Source of the DNA: Hormiphora californensis
Lineage: Eukaryota > Ctenophora > Tentaculata > Cydippida > Pleurobrachiidae
Length of the DNA stretch: 64,000 nucleotides
Reading direction: 5' to 3'
Assembly: GCA_020137815.1 (NCBI GenBank)
Contig: CM035350.1
Location: 8,813,265-8,877,264 of the forward strand
The first letter of the stretch is position 1. Every line of letters begins with the position of its first letter. The notes beneath the pieces are model-generated. The model had not been told where the DNA came from. It saw only the letters and a program-made list of their open reading frames with translations, and ran no database searches. Position numbers and translations under genes: made by a program. Of this stretch, positions 25,901-37,800 are shown one piece after another.

Positions 25901-28900
25901 CCATCGGCAAACCCTGCTGCATACCCCTCTTTATATCCCCTCTCGTAATCACTGCTGGTATCATCATCATCATCATCATCATCATCACCATCATCTTTCT
26001 TTTCACATTTGATGTACCCAGAAGCGCAGTTGGCCTCTTCCTTCTTTTCATATCCCTCAGTCTTCAACCAACAGCTGTGCCACCACTCAGTACTCTTCAG
26101 ATCCTCATTATCGACCCAACTGTAAGCGACGCAGGTATCTGTTTCAGAGCACCTCGCCTCGCATTCTGTCCTGGTGTCTTGGGGTGAATTCCTTCCATCC
26201 ACTAGGTCGTTGCCATGGTAACAGTATGAATCGTCAGGAACATAGGAACATATCTCCCCGTCGTTACCATCGTTACCATCATCATCGTTACCATCATCGT
26301 TACCATCATCTTTCTTTTCGCATTTGATGTACCCAGAAGCGCAGTTGGCCTCTTCCTTCTTTTCATATCCCTCAGTCTTCAACCAACAACTGTGCCACCA
26401 CTCAGTACTCTTCAGATCCTCGTTGTCGACCCAACTGTAAGCGACGCAGGTATCTGTTTCAGAGCACCTCGCCTCACATTCTGTCCTGGTGTCTTGCGGT
26501 GCATTCCTTCCATCGACTAGATCATTGCCATGGTAACAGTATGAATCGTCAGGAACATAGGAACATATCTCCCCGTCGCTACCATCATCATCATCATCAT
26601 CATCATCATCTTCATCATTACCATCGTTACCATCACTTCCCTCGCCGTTACAGGAGAGATCAGCGATGTATCCGGAGTTAACATTAGTATCATCCTTCTC
26701 CTCATATCCACTCTCCTTCAGCCAACAGCTCTGGTACCACTTTCCACTTCCAGCGGCGTGGACCCAGGAATATGCGACACACTTGGAGTTTTCCAGACAC
26801 TTCGCTGCACAATCTTCCTCACTCTCCAAAAGTAACTCCAATCCATTCACCAAATCTGCCCCATGGAAGGCTTTGTTGGCGGACTTTGTGAAATCACAAG
26901 TTGTCTCTCGCTGGGATGCGGCCTCCTCGGCCTCCGTGACCTGGATCGAGGAACAGGTATTCCAGATTTGGGGAGTTTGATCGTTATCCCATCTCCATGA
27001 CAACACATACTCACCCAAAGCAAGATCCCTCGGCACGACCACCTTGTCCACGACTGCCCATTTGAAGACATTGCTGATTCCCTTGTAGGTGATACTGAAG
27101 CCCTTTAGACCGGGGTAGGGAGGTTCGAACTGGGTACCCGCTGGACAGGAGTTATCATCATTTAAGAAACCACCATGATCATACTCACAGGCAGGAATGG
27201 GGTTAACCCTCCAGGTAGATCCAGCAGGGACGGTACCCACGTTGGTGTCTTTAGCAGCTATCGGCTTCCAATCTGCCTCATTCTCAGTCCAGGCAGCCCA
27301 CTGGACAGACCCGTAGAACTTTAGGGGTGTCTCCTGGAAGCATTCCTCGGTCACCCCAGCCCTTCCGGCAGAACCAACCTTGCAAAGTCGATACTGGTAA
27401 CCGCCACCGTGGTTTGCAGACAGAGTGTACGCGGTATTCTGGACACTACCCCGGGGCCAGTTAGTTGTGGGTACATCCCTGTCGGAGTAATACTTTTCAG
27501 CATAAGCCCCGTAGGAGTGACCTCCCCCGGTGCAGTCTTTGTTGACTTTGTTCCCCACGGGGCATCCCTCAGGGTTCCCGCCAGACACCCCACACGGACT
27601 GTACACTTTAGCGGTTCCAGGAGCCCCCCACGGGTTCCTCTGGGACACTTGGTGAGTTGCAAAGGTCCTCATTTCACTCCTCAGAGTGATATCGCCCGGG
27701 ATGGTGGTGTAGTTGTTGTACCACTGCAATACACAGCTGTTCTCAACACCCTCGGAAGGGTCATTCCGGCCGCACCCGATAAATCCACCGTGGTTTAGGT
27801 ACATGTTGTGGAATTTGAGGCCGACGGAGGAGAAATCCTGGAAAACTGGCGGGAAAATCATGTTGCCATGGCCAGTTACCATGGGAACCAGCAGGAGGAC
27901 AAAACATAACATGATGTCGGGAGAAATAAAACGTCGTGCTACTGCTATAACAGATGTTGTATTTATAAAGGTGTAGAACAATGGCTCGACGGTAGATCTA
28001 TATTCTTAGAATAGCTTGGTGGTAGTAGTGGTAGACGCCCCTGCTCCTATTCAAAAGGGGGGGGGGGGTGGTCTTTGTTGCTCGCCAGTCACATGAGGAA
28101 AGGTGGGGTCTGTGACAATTGTGGGCCCTCAATTGAGGGACCCACGTCCCTAGAATAAAACCACCGCCCACCATGCCTGCTTTTATGTACAGACTTTGAA
28201 TAGGAGTCCCATTCAAAAGGCCAAGTAGCAGCTAGTAGTATATTTCCATTGTTGAACCACCACGTACGGCAACATTGTTCAATAATGGAAATATAGCTTA
28301 GTGACGGTGGGGGACATTAATTCAAGTTGAGCTGGAGAATTACGTTATATCGGTTGAGACGTTGAGTATTGGGACACAGTTCTTTATATAATCCGAGTTG
28401 GAAATCAACAAGTTCCGAGCTCTTCCGTGCAGATCCACAAGACCACAGCTCTATAATATTACAAACCTTTGTACCAACCAGGTATTGCTCAATCACTGTT
28501 TCCTCTTTGGAGATCTTTGGGAAACAAAAAGAAAGTGTACCAGGAAAAATTATAGATGTCGTACCACGTTTTCCTTTTTGATAGGACGAAACGCGTTCTA
28601 TTTCAGCTGCAGCACATCGTACATGTATGTATCCGGGTCCCCATACCTCTATTGTCCAATTCAGCTGCTCTCGGCCCATAGCTTCCCATTGACTCTGTAA
28701 TTCTTCCCCTATTTCCCCTCTTTTCTTCCTCTCTTTCACCTACAGATACATCTCGAAAAGAACGTCTGTCACGTGTAAAACTTCCAGATGAGGAATTGAA
28801 AAGTGTAGCTGCTAGATTCTGTTGGGTTCTCTTTCTTCTATCGTCCTGCGCTGTCTCTCTCTCATGTTTTCTCGCACGCTACGTTTAATTCGGGATGGGG

Positions 28901-31900
28901 GCGAGTGAGAAGAGAGGGGACACTGTACCCAATAGATTCTGCTGCTAAGAACATATAAGAACAGCTGATCCTAGCCGCTGTTAGGAACATGCACTCATGC
29001 ACTTCCTTCTCGTCTGGAAAGGCCCTAAAATCTCTATACATAAACACAACCCCTTGTCATACCACGCACCTGTAATATGCATACGCTGTACCGTTTGGAG
29101 AGGGAAGTCGTTTGGGACTCAAATAACCTCTAAATCCCTTTCATCTCAGGCGTTGTATTGGCTTCATGGATATGATAGGAAAATGTTCGATGATCTCTCC
29201 GGAAGGTATTTATGGTGCCGTGGTTGTTTTTTAACCCCAATATCCCCCCCAGTAGGCAGTATCCCATCATTTGTTAACCCTGCCGGCCGCCCCAAATGAC
29301 CTGTCAATTGTTAATCCCGCCCCCAATATCCTATCATTAACATTTCCCAGGTATGTAGAGACAGCCCAGACCACCTACCAGACTGTCCTACAAGAGTACT
29401 TCAACGACAAAACTTCAGCAGTCACCAAGAAATCTGCCGACAAGCTGCTGTCTAAATTCAGTTCCAATCCCAAGAAATCTGACCTGGCGATTAGCCAAAA
29501 GATGATGACCTCCAACAACCTGATGATCGCATCCCAAGTCTCCATGGCATCCAATACCTCCCTGGACTCCATCACGTCTGGCAGGTCGGATCAGGAGGTG
29601 TTGGCTGTGGGCCAGGGTGGCAACCAGTTCGAGGTTCTTGTCAGGGAGGCCCTCGACTTTACTGAGATGTCCATGGAAAAGGAGGAACAGTTTGTTGAAA
29701 ACTTCTTCCGGGAGACCAAGACACCCAGAGAGAGACGAGATCTGGTGGAGATGATATTGTGTCGGTTTGGATCTCAATGGGACGACTTTGTCCATACCAG
29801 CTGCAAGTTTGATATCTACTACTCATTGCCAATCTTCCTGAGCTTGCTAGATAAACTTGACAATTTATCCAGGGAGAGCTTCGCATTTGCAGTTTTTAGG
29901 AAAAACCTGGATGTCGCTAATGATTATTTCAACAAAATGTACAAGGTATAATTATGGCTGTAAACTTCAACATTTGTTAGCAACCTATTTTAGTAATATA
30001 ATTTAAATTCTTTGAAGTTTTGTACAAACTTGATGGTGATCAAAAAATCCTATTTTTTTAGCAACATAAAACCAAGATACTGGAGGTGAATAAGAAGTTA
30101 ATTCGTGGAACTCTTGCAAGTGTTTTACATTTTACCCAATTTCTTCTGTTTTCTGAATCTCTCCAGAGAACTACAAAACGCAACTCAATAGGTGAGGTGT
30201 TTAGATACACATTATATATGTCGAGTCTCGCAGTCTGTGTATACTGTATTAACAAGAAATGATGTATGTGTGTGTCACCATGTGTAATGTGATATGTAAT
30301 GATAATGTAACTATGAATGATTGCATGTTGCTACAGATCAGTGTTACATTCAACTCTCCAACGCTGTCACGGAGTCCATTGATTCCTTTGCTGGCCAACA
30401 AACCAAGGTACATGCAATCAATTGATAAAATGCTGCTGCTTTAATCAATCAATTGATAAAATGCTGCTGCTTTAATCAATCAATTGATAAAATGCTGCTG
30501 CTGCTGGAATGTTGTCAATGTGTTATACCAGCTGTGTTAAATTAAACAGAGTTTTAGTATGTGTACCATCTTCATGTTCCTATCTTCCCCTAGCTGCCTG
30601 TTGAGGTCGTTATTGTGGAGAATTACCACTTTATCTACACGTTCCTACTGAAAAACAAGATAGAGAGTCTCGACAAATACCGATCGGTGAGTGAGGAAGG
30701 TTCCCCAATCAGGGCTCTATCCTAGTAGCAGGAATCAGGGCTCTATCCTAGCACCTCGAATTAAGGCTCTATCCTAGCACCTCGAATTAAGGCTCTATCC
30801 TAGTAGCAGGAATTAGGGCTCTATCCTAGTAGCAGGAATCAGGGCTCTATCCTAGTAGCAGGAATCAGGGCTCTATCCTAGCACCTCGAATTAAGGCTCT
30901 ATCCTAGTAGCAGGAATCAGGGCTCTATCCTAGTAGCAGGAATCAGGGCTCTATCCTAACACCTCGAATCAGGGCTCTATCCTAGCACCTCGAATTAAGG
31001 CTCTATCCTAGTAGCAGGAATTAGGGCTCTATCCTAGTAGCAGGAATCAGGGCTCTATCCTAGTAGCAGGAATCAGGGCTCTATCCTAGCACCTCGAATT
31101 AAGGCTCTATCCTAGTAGCAGGAATCAGGGCTCTATCCTAGTAGCAGGAATCAGGGCTCTATCCTAGCACCTCAAATCAGGGCTCTATCCTAGTAGCAGG
31201 AATCAGGGCTCTATCCTAGTAGCAGGAATCAGGGCTCTATCCTAGCACCTCGAATCAGGGCTCTATCCTAGCACCTCGAATCAGGGCTCTATCCTGGTAG
31301 CAGGAATTAGGGATCTATCCTAGTAGCAGGAATCAGGGCTCTATCCTAGTAGCAGGAATCAGGGCTCTATCCTAGTAGCAGGAATCAGGGCTCTATCCTA
31401 GTAGCAGGAATCAGGGCTCTATCCTAGTAGCAGGAATCAGGGCTCTATCCTAGCACCTCGAATCAGGGCTCTATCCTAGCACCTCGAATCAGGGCTCTAT
31501 CCTAGTAGCAGGAATCAGGGCTCTATCCTAGTAGCAGGAATCAGGGCTCTATCCTAGCACCTCGAATCAGGGCTCTATCCTAGCACCTCGAATCAGGGCT
31601 CTATCCTGGTAGCAGGAATTAGGGATCTATCCTAGCACCTCGAATCAGGGCTCTATCCTAGCACCTCGAATCAGGGCTCTATCCTAGTAGCAGGAATCAG
31701 GGCTCTATCCTAGTAGCAGGAATCAGGGCTCTATCCTAGTAGCAGGAATCAGGGCTCTATCCTAGTAGCAGGAATCAGGGCTCTATCCTAGCACCTCGAA
31801 TCAGGGCTCTATTATTTTCAGCCAGTTTTCACAACTCCCTTGAATACAAGAACAAATTAATAAATCTTTGAAATTTGAACCCTTTCTAGTTTTGCCACAA

Positions 31901-32714
31901 GAGATATAAAGACAGTCTAGAGGAGTATGTTAAAGCGTATCTAACTTTACCCCTGGAGCGAATAAACGTGTTCTTTTGCGGTGTCCAGAACAAACTGGAC
32001 TCTGGTGTCCGTGTCACTGAGGTAACTACAAGATATTGGGTCCCATTGGAGTTTAATTTAGTTGGTAAAGTTGGCCATGAAACTTTACTGATGAGTGATA
32101 AATATACATTTTATTTGTTTTTCAGATTGGTTTCGACCCTGAGTTCTCTAAGCAGAAGCTGAAAGCTCTGATTGGAGAATACTCTGTGAAGGAGCTCAAA
32201 AAGGGAGTGGAGGCTGTCATGAAAAAGATAGAAAAACACTTTAGCAAAGACAAAAACTTGTTTATGGTAAGTTATTTCTCAATCTGTGAGAGTTTGTACG
32301 GGGCAGGTCAATAAAAAAAAGTATTCAGCATTCCATCCATTGCTGTAAACCACACACAGAATTCCAGGGCAGAAGAGTTGACATGTATCATGTTTGTAGC
32401 GCGCGATACCTCCTAAACAGACACATCTGCGCAGATGTACGCGCGCCACACCTTTTCCTGGTTCCAAGTCCATTTTGTGTCACTGTGTGACATGTGTCAC
32501 GTGTCACACAGCTCTTCACTTGACAGGTCACTATACATTTAGTAACCCCCGACTGTTATAGGTGGCCTGTCTGACGGTACAAGCAGAGTTGATCAAACAG
32601 GTGGAGGGACACGAGAAACTGATGAAAAATTGTTATCCGGGGGCCGGTCTGAATTTCAACTTTACTGTGGCCCAAATTCATGGAATTTTCGACAAGAAGA
32701 GTCCAAAACAATAA
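22999..32714 (+). CDS. EXOC1: Exocyst complex component 1 (Sec3)
   Basis: Subunit of the octameric exocyst that tethers secretory vesicles to the plasma membrane; its N-terminal PH-like domain binds PI(4,5)P2. Sixteen exons splice in phase: 22999-23096, 23157-23236, 23294-23361, 23521-23760, 24001-24121, 24253-24427, 24613-24948, 25062-25161, 29150-29205, 29351-29945, 30062-30191, 30337-30407, 30594-30686, 31890-32021, 32126-32266 and 32562-32714. They give 862 residues (human 894). Matching landmarks include RNFLISLWKLVNEY in the Sec3 PIP2 domain, ANIHSIMSVE in the coiled-coil, and the C-terminal KNCYPGAGLNFNFT. Intron 8 holds the LPMO-PAN gene; intron 13 holds a 26-bp minisatellite. An inverted-repeat element begins 26 bases after the stop. 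Confidence 0.93.
24460..24545. repeat. About 27-bp tandem repeat in EXOC1 intron 6
   Basis: Three to four imperfect copies of AATCACTAGTTTAACATGTGG with small changes. Confidence 0.8.
25402..27912 (-). CDS. Secreted LPMO-like protein with four PAN/apple domains
   Basis: Intronless ORF on the opposite strand inside EXOC1 intron 8. I start at the ATG at 27912 (836 residues), because MLCFVLLLVPMVTG is a signal peptide whose cleavage exposes His-Gly, the N-terminal copper-binding His of lytic polysaccharide monooxygenases. An upstream ATG at 27981 would bury the signal. The second copper His is probably in SANHGGGYQYRLC. PIPACEY and YVLSWRWDNDQTPQIWNTC fit the LPMO_10 / chitin-binding-4 family. 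The domain spans about residues 15-332. Four cysteine-rich PAN/apple-like domains follow at about 340-425, 450-535, 560-645 and 685-775. The middle two are near-identical, and Asp/Gly/Asn-rich linkers separate them. Expected role: oxidative attack on, or binding to, a polysaccharide outside the cell; the substrate is unknown. Confidence 0.82.
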   Translation of the reverse strand: MLCFVLLLVPMVTGHGNMIFPPVFQDFSSVGLKFHNMYLNHGGFIGCGRNDPSEGVENSCVLQWYNNYTTIPGDITLRSEMRTFATHQVSQRNPWGAPGTAKVYSPCGVSGGNPEGCPVGNKVNKDCTGGGHSYGAYAEKYYSDRDVPTTNWPRGSVQNTAYTLSANHGGGYQYRLCKVGSAGRAGVTEECFQETPLKFYGSVQWAAWTENEADWKPIAAKDTNVGTVPAGSTWRVNPIPACEYDHGGFLNDDNSCPAGTQFEPPYPGLKGFSITYKGISNVFKWAVVDKVVVPRDLALGEYVLSWRWDNDQTPQIWNTCSSIQVTEAEEAASQRETTCDFTKSANKAFHGADLVNGLELLLESEEDCAAKCLENSKCVAYSWVHAAGSGKWYQSCWLKESGYEEKDDTNVNSGYIADLSCNGEGSDGNDGNDEDDDDDDDDDGSDGEICSYVPDDSYCYHGNDLVDGRNAPQDTRTECEARCSETDTCVAYSWVDNEDLKSTEWWHSCWLKTEGYEKKEEANCASGYIKCEKKDDGNDDGNDDDGNDGNDGEICSYVPDDSYCYHGNDLVDGRNSPQDTRTECEARCSETDTCVAYSWVDNEDLKSTEWWHSCWLKTEGYEKKEEANCASGYIKCEKKDDGDDDDDDDDDTSSDYERGYKEGYAAGFADGKAEDDDEEEEAACEWSDLSDQALIGNTLSTSSAANLEACKDSCTATETCEGYMFVPNKKAAKALLSADSTITGSAKSLTSACFLKSDLTGKAAAEGVNGGVCEKKPTAFRMRVRRSKDPVVWEMSSDAGHGSASYLKARDYEPVNWELQGDPKDKDIIKEGHIGM
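28236..28297. other. Inverted repeat in EXOC1 intron 8
   Basis: TATATTTCCATTGTTGAAC is inverted about 20 bases downstream, with one mismatch, giving a stable hairpin upstream of the LPMO gene start. It is probably a small MITE relic. Confidence 0.6.
30410..30502. repeat. 33-bp tandem repeat in EXOC1 intron 12
   Basis: Three copies of a unit containing CAATTGATAAAATGCTGCTG. Confidence 0.9.
30700..31811. repeat. 26-bp minisatellite, about 42 copies, two unit types
   Basis: Units end in GGGCTCTATCCTA and begin with either GTAGCAGGAATCA or GCACCTCGAATTA. The two types are interspersed in blocks, suggesting expansion by unequal exchange. It fills intron 13 of EXOC1. Confidence 0.95.
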
Positions 32715-32740
32715 AATTATTGATCAAAGAACTATTGATA

Positions 32741-33147
32741 CAGTTAGGGTCACCACACACCAAAGTTAAAATTAAAATTAAAATTTGACGTTTTTGGTCA
32801 TAACTCTGCCATTTCTTGGCAAAATTGCTTCATTTTGGGCTTGTTGGAAAGAGGGCATCGAGCCCGTTCTGAACAGCCCAAGAAACTTAAAATCGGCGCA
32901 AAGTGCGCGGCGTTAAGGCACATAATGCGTGCGTTAAAATTTTAAAATTTTAACACACACATTTTGCACTGTAACGCCGCACACTTTGCGCCGATTTCAA
33001 GTTTCTTGGGCTGTTCAGAACGGGCTCGATGCCCTCTTTCCAACAAGCCCAAAATGAAGCAATTTTGCCAAGAAATGGCAGAGTTATGACCAAAAACGTC
33101 AAATTTTAATTTTAATTTTAACTTTGGTGTGTGGTGACCCTAAACTG
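32741..33147. mobile_element. 407-bp palindromic MITE
   Basis: CAGTTAGGGTCACCACACAC at 32741 is inverted at 33147. The two halves, about 195 bases each, are complementary almost throughout, meeting near 32945. The element lies in the probable 3' UTR of EXOC1, so the transcript would carry a very long hairpin. Confidence 0.92.
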
Positions 33148-33404
33148 TTTGTGAAAATCAAAACATCGGGATTAATATTTGATAATAATCTGCTGCCTTA
33201 TTATTTATTCTGAGTTTATGTGTATTTGTATTGTAACTGGATTTGTACTTTTTCTTTTTTCTTCTTCCAAATTGAAACCTTTTCTCGTGTTCCCCCCACC
33301 TCCAATTCAATGCCAAAAACGGTTAATTCACAGTTGATAACTTAACTTAGGAAACTCAGACACAAACTACAATATACAAAACTTTCAGAGTCTATGATCT
33401 CTCT

Positions 33405-34679
33405 TTATACATTGTGTCCTAGACGTTTCCTAGCATCGGGGCTCCTATTTTCCTCATTTATCAGATTCGTCTGCCACTCATATGTCGCTGGACCATCCTC
33501 CTCGGGTCGTACCCAGTTATCAAAGTTGCTTATACAATCAAACCCGTCAGTGAGCCAAGGAAGGAGCCAAGTTGGGTTGGTCCAAAGTAGGTAGCCCTGG
33601 AGGAGAACGGTTAGAGTAGGAGTTAGGACAATCCTAGGAAACTGTGATCTCTAATTACACAGAAACAATCCGTCGGCCGTACCTGGAAAAAGGCAAATCC
33701 CATCATGATCGAACGGAAAAGAGGCCACCGGTTGGGTCGTCTGCTCTCGTAGAAGGGAGGGAAGTGTTTTGGCCAGTTCTCGGGATGCTCCATGTCAATC
33801 TGGTGGAGAGGGGAGGGGGTGCGTTATGTGGAAGAGGAGGGGTGGAGAGGGGAGGGGATTTGGGAAGGGGTGCGTTATGGGAGAGGGGAGGGGATTTGGG
33901 AGGGGGTGCGTTATGGGAGAGAGGAGGGGATTTGGGAGAGGGTGCGTTATGGGAGAGGGGAGGGAATTTGGGAGGGGGTGCGTTATGGGAGAGAGGAGGG
34001 GATTTGGGAGGGGGTGCGTTATGGGAGAGAGGGGAGGGGATTTGGGAGGGGGTGCGTTATGGGAGAGAGGAGGGGATTTGGGAAGGGGTGCGTTATGGGA
34101 GAGAGGAGGGGATTTAAGAGGGGGTGCGTTATGGGAGAGAGGAGGGGATTTGGGAGGGGGTGCATTATGTGGAAGAGGAGGGGTGGCCGGTGGGGTGAGA
34201 GGAAGGGGATAAGAGAGGGGGTGCGTTATGGGAGAGAAGAGGGGATAAGAGAGGGGGTGCGTTATGGGAGAGGGGAGGGGATTTGGGAGGGGGTGCGTTA
34301 TGGGAGAGTGGAGGGAATTTGGGAGAGAGGAGGGGATTTGGGAGAGAGGAGGGAATTTGGGAGGGGGTGCGTTATGGGAGAGAGGAGGGAATTTGGGAGG
34401 GGGTGCGTTGTGGGAGAGAGGAGGGAATTTGGGAAGGGGTGCGTGAAGGTGGTTGGTGTTATGAGTTACTCTCCACACAATCTCTCCAACTCTAACCTTG
34501 AGGTGGGGAGGGTACCGGCCATCATTTTCAATCAGCAGCTCCTCGTGTGGTACAGGTGGTTTCTTGAATCCTGGGATTTTCCTTAGTTTCCGGTACTCGA
34601 AGGTGTTACCGGTGACATTTCGAACAAGGACTAGGTTGACAGTGTGCTTTGCACACACCGCACTTCGCCCCAACAACAT
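33405..34679 (-). CDS. Unrecognised small protein with one membrane segment
   Basis: Three minus exons in phase 0: 34470-34679, 33683-33799 and 33405-33596, giving 172 residues from the ATG at 34679. The frame is open for several codons further upstream. The N-terminus is basic with little acidity (LGRSAVCAKHTVNLVLVRNV), which could be a mitochondrial targeting region. One hydrophobic stretch spans the exon 2/3 junction (SIMMGFAFFQ then GYLLWTNPTWLLPWL). Aromatic and Pro-rich motifs flank it (ENWPKHFPPFY). The architecture recalls single-helix mitochondrial complex I accessory subunits, but I cannot assign it. Intron 1 is filled by a G-rich minisatellite. NOP14 lies 175 bases upstream on the same strand. 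Confidence 0.6.
33806..34445. repeat. G-rich minisatellite, about 36-bp unit
   Basis: About 17 copies containing GGGAGGGGGTGCGTTATGGG lie in intron 1 of the unrecognised minus gene. The G runs could form quadruplexes. Long Gly/Arg or Pro/His frames across it are repeat artefacts. Confidence 0.95.
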
Positions 34680-34854
34680 CCTATACAGGCGGGGAGTAAG
34701 TTAACGGAATAATATTAGCGGGAAAGGGGGTGTCAACAGAAAGTGGTATTGGCTAAAACGGGGGAGTTGGTTGGAAAAACGAATGGTCTCGTCATGTGTT
34801 GAAAATTTCAATAAATTAGGTCTAAAACAGTTAAAATAATGTCCAAAACATCTC

Positions 34855-37800
34855 TCACGCCTGGCCTCGTTTCTTTCGATATTTCAGATCGTTCGCTTCG
34901 CCCTGTTCCTTACTCAGGAATCCCATAATTTCATTAACCTTCCTCTTCCTTGCCTTATCAGAATCTGACTGATCTTTGTGTTTCAGTCTGTTTATAAACT
35001 TGCTGTCCTTCCTTATCTCCCTCACTGCACCCTTCATCTCACTCTTGATCTTCTTCTTCAGATGTGTAGTCTCGTCCTTCGTCTTCCTCTCTCTCACCCA
35101 GACCTCACCAAACTTGGGCTCGTACATTTTAATACTGACAGGTTTGTTGTTCTCATAACGGAGGAAGGGCATAGTTTTCTGGCTATACTGTTGGTGAAGG
35201 GAGGACAGAGTAGATATGAGGGATGAACAATCAGAGTGGGCCTGAGAGGTGTCTATCGACTGTAGGGACTGGATCAGAGAGTGGAAGACACCGGAAAATC
35301 CTGTGTAATCGTGGTAGCTGCGCATAGCAGCACGAATTGTACACAGGAGGCCGTAAAGAACATCACCGCCAGGGGTGTCCTTGGAGTGGAGAGAGGTAAA
35401 GGAAAGAGGCTGAGGTCTCGTCCCTGCCTCCGATGTTAGAAGAGAGGATTTGAAAGAGAAATTGGAGACATACTCACAACTTTTACCCGCTACCCGGTGC
35501 ACGGTTTGTGATAGGAAATAGACAGCATCGGGAGAATAACGTCCTTTAGAGATACGGATTATAAAATTGCAAATGTACAGGCCTAACTTGAGGTCTGCGA
35601 TGGTCCTGATACCACATGTGGACAAGGCCCACCCTAGGACCATTAAAACAGGAGTCAGGATAGGATGTTTGTAGTCTGTTACTGGGTACAGCCGTTCCAT
35701 CAGGTACAGATAGATGATATTGCGTCGTGCAAACACCCCTGAAAGGCTCTTACCCCCGGCAGTTTCCACTGTAACTTTTAGGGAGTTGAAGAAGTCAAAA
35801 AAGTGTGTATAGACGTGACGGGCAACATGTTTAGTCAGATTAAACAGCTCGAGAGTAACTGATTCTAGGAGCTGCCTGGTCAGTGTTCCCTCCGTGTACC
35901 GTTTTGCAAGATACTTAATCAGCAGCACATACAAAACTGCCGTTTTGCCTTTATTATCCTCCTTGAGTGTAGGGAAATTGGAGGCTATGATTCGTTTGAT
36001 TATCGTCACCTTGATTCCATCATCCCGAGATCCAAATAGTTCCACTAGGTCGGTGTAGTGTTCTGGAGCCTCGATTACAAAGGGAATATCTTGGTTTTTA
36101 CCACTCAAATCAGCATGTTCCTCCTGTTCCACTTCCTCTCCTCCCTCATCATCATCATCTCCATCATCCTCAGCAACTATCTCGTCTTCAAACACACAGT
36201 TGTCTTCCAATGCCTGCACAGAAATGCAAAGTGAGTGTATGCGCGCCGCAGAAAGCGCGCGAAAATGAGTGTACTTTGCAAGAGTTAGAGTTGTGTGGAG
36301 AATGTTGTGTGGCATACCTCACTGATCGCTGGCAGTGGACCTGTTTCCTTTTCTTCATCAGATTCCTCTTCTTCTTCTTCATCATCACTTGCTTCTTCAC
36401 CTTCTTCTCCCTCCCCTTCACTCTCCTCGCTCTCTCCGTCATCACTATCCTCCTCACCGCTCTCTTCTTCACTGTCTTCTTCACCTGGGAATATCAAGTA
36501 GTGGACAAAACTTGGAACAAGATGCCAACTATGATCATGTATCCTATCATTGCAGTTATTGCGACCGTACTTTGCTCAGCGTTTTTATTCGCCAGGGATT
36601 CCACAGCATCGTCAAACTCTTCATTTTTGTTCATTTTCCCCGATTTATCATAACTAATCATTATCTTTTCCTTCTTTTTCATGGCAGTTTTGGATAGTAA
36701 TGCATCTGCTGAACCATTCTCAACGTCCCCTGAGGATCCTTTTTGGGTCCGGGCCACCCTCTCAGCCTCTAACCTCTCTAACAACTCTCGTCTCTCCCTG
36801 AAAGAAGTTTATTATATGTTCGCAAAAGGCAAGCTTCCCCTCGTCCGACCCGAAGTTGGAATCATATGGGTTTAGTTTGTCGAACCGGCAAGTTGCTAAC
36901 ATGTTTCAAATCTTCACTACTTCTCAAATGATCCCATACTTTCAGTCTAATCCCAAAATCCTATTAAAAATAGAGACAAAAATAACGGCACCAAACTGTG
37001 AAATGCCCTTGCATTAGTGCGAGTAGAATAAAATCAATTTTCTATCTAAAGGCCGAGTTTATAGCAAGAAAGGACTATTTTACAACGAATTCTCTGGTTA
37101 GTATGGTAACCAACTCCGTTGTCATGGTAAATCAATCGAACTCTATCGAGTTCTATCGCCAGCAAATGGATGAAAATTTATCCATTTCATTATGCACAAT
37201 GCACAGGCTTTGGTTACGAAGTTACCCCTTGCCAGCGTGTGCACGCGAAATTGGTGCAGGGGCAAAAGTTTTAATTGATTATAGTTAATTAACTAATTAG
37301 AAAATCAAAAATCCGGCTCCGTTATGACTCGTAGTTATACTACTAGAACATACATGCAAAGTTTCATTTCGAAATTTCAAACGGTGTGGCCACAGTTTGA
37401 ATATCAAAGTTGCAAAAAATGTGCAGGGGCAAACAAAATGGTGCAGGGGCAAATGTTCAGGGGAAAATTGCACAAATTGTGCAGGGGCAAATTTTAATTA
37501 ATTTGCCTATAATTAATTACCTAATTGATATATTAATCATACGGCTCTTCTAGTACTCGTAGTTATGCTACTAGAACATGCATAGAAAGTTTCGTGTCAA
37601 AATATTAAACGGTGTGGACACAGTTCGATCGCAATTTTGGTGCAAGGGCAGCCCCTGAACCATTTGCCCTTGCACATTGCCTGCCCCTGCACCAAATTCC
37701 ATTTTTTGCACGGCTCTAACTAACTAATTAATTAATTTTGACTATTCCCACTTTTCGAACATCATCTTTTATGATTGAAGAACATTCCTACAAAGTTTCA

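Noticed and set aside
25402-27912. Bacterial or algal contamination as the source of the LPMO gene
   Set aside because: EXOC1 exons flank it on both sides in matching phase, so it is in the animal chromosome; ancient transfer remains possible.
27913-27981. Upstream start of the LPMO ORF
   Set aside because: Starting at 27981 places 23 polar residues before the signal peptide; the ATG at 27912 gives a normal leader ending before the mature His.
30700-31811. CRISPR-like regular repeat array
   Set aside because: Units are contiguous with no unique spacers, and it lies in an intron of an animal gene.
33792-34586. 264- and 294-residue Gly/Arg- and Pro/His-rich ORFs
   Set aside because: Frames through a G-rich 36-bp minisatellite; the real coding there is the short exon at 34470-34679.
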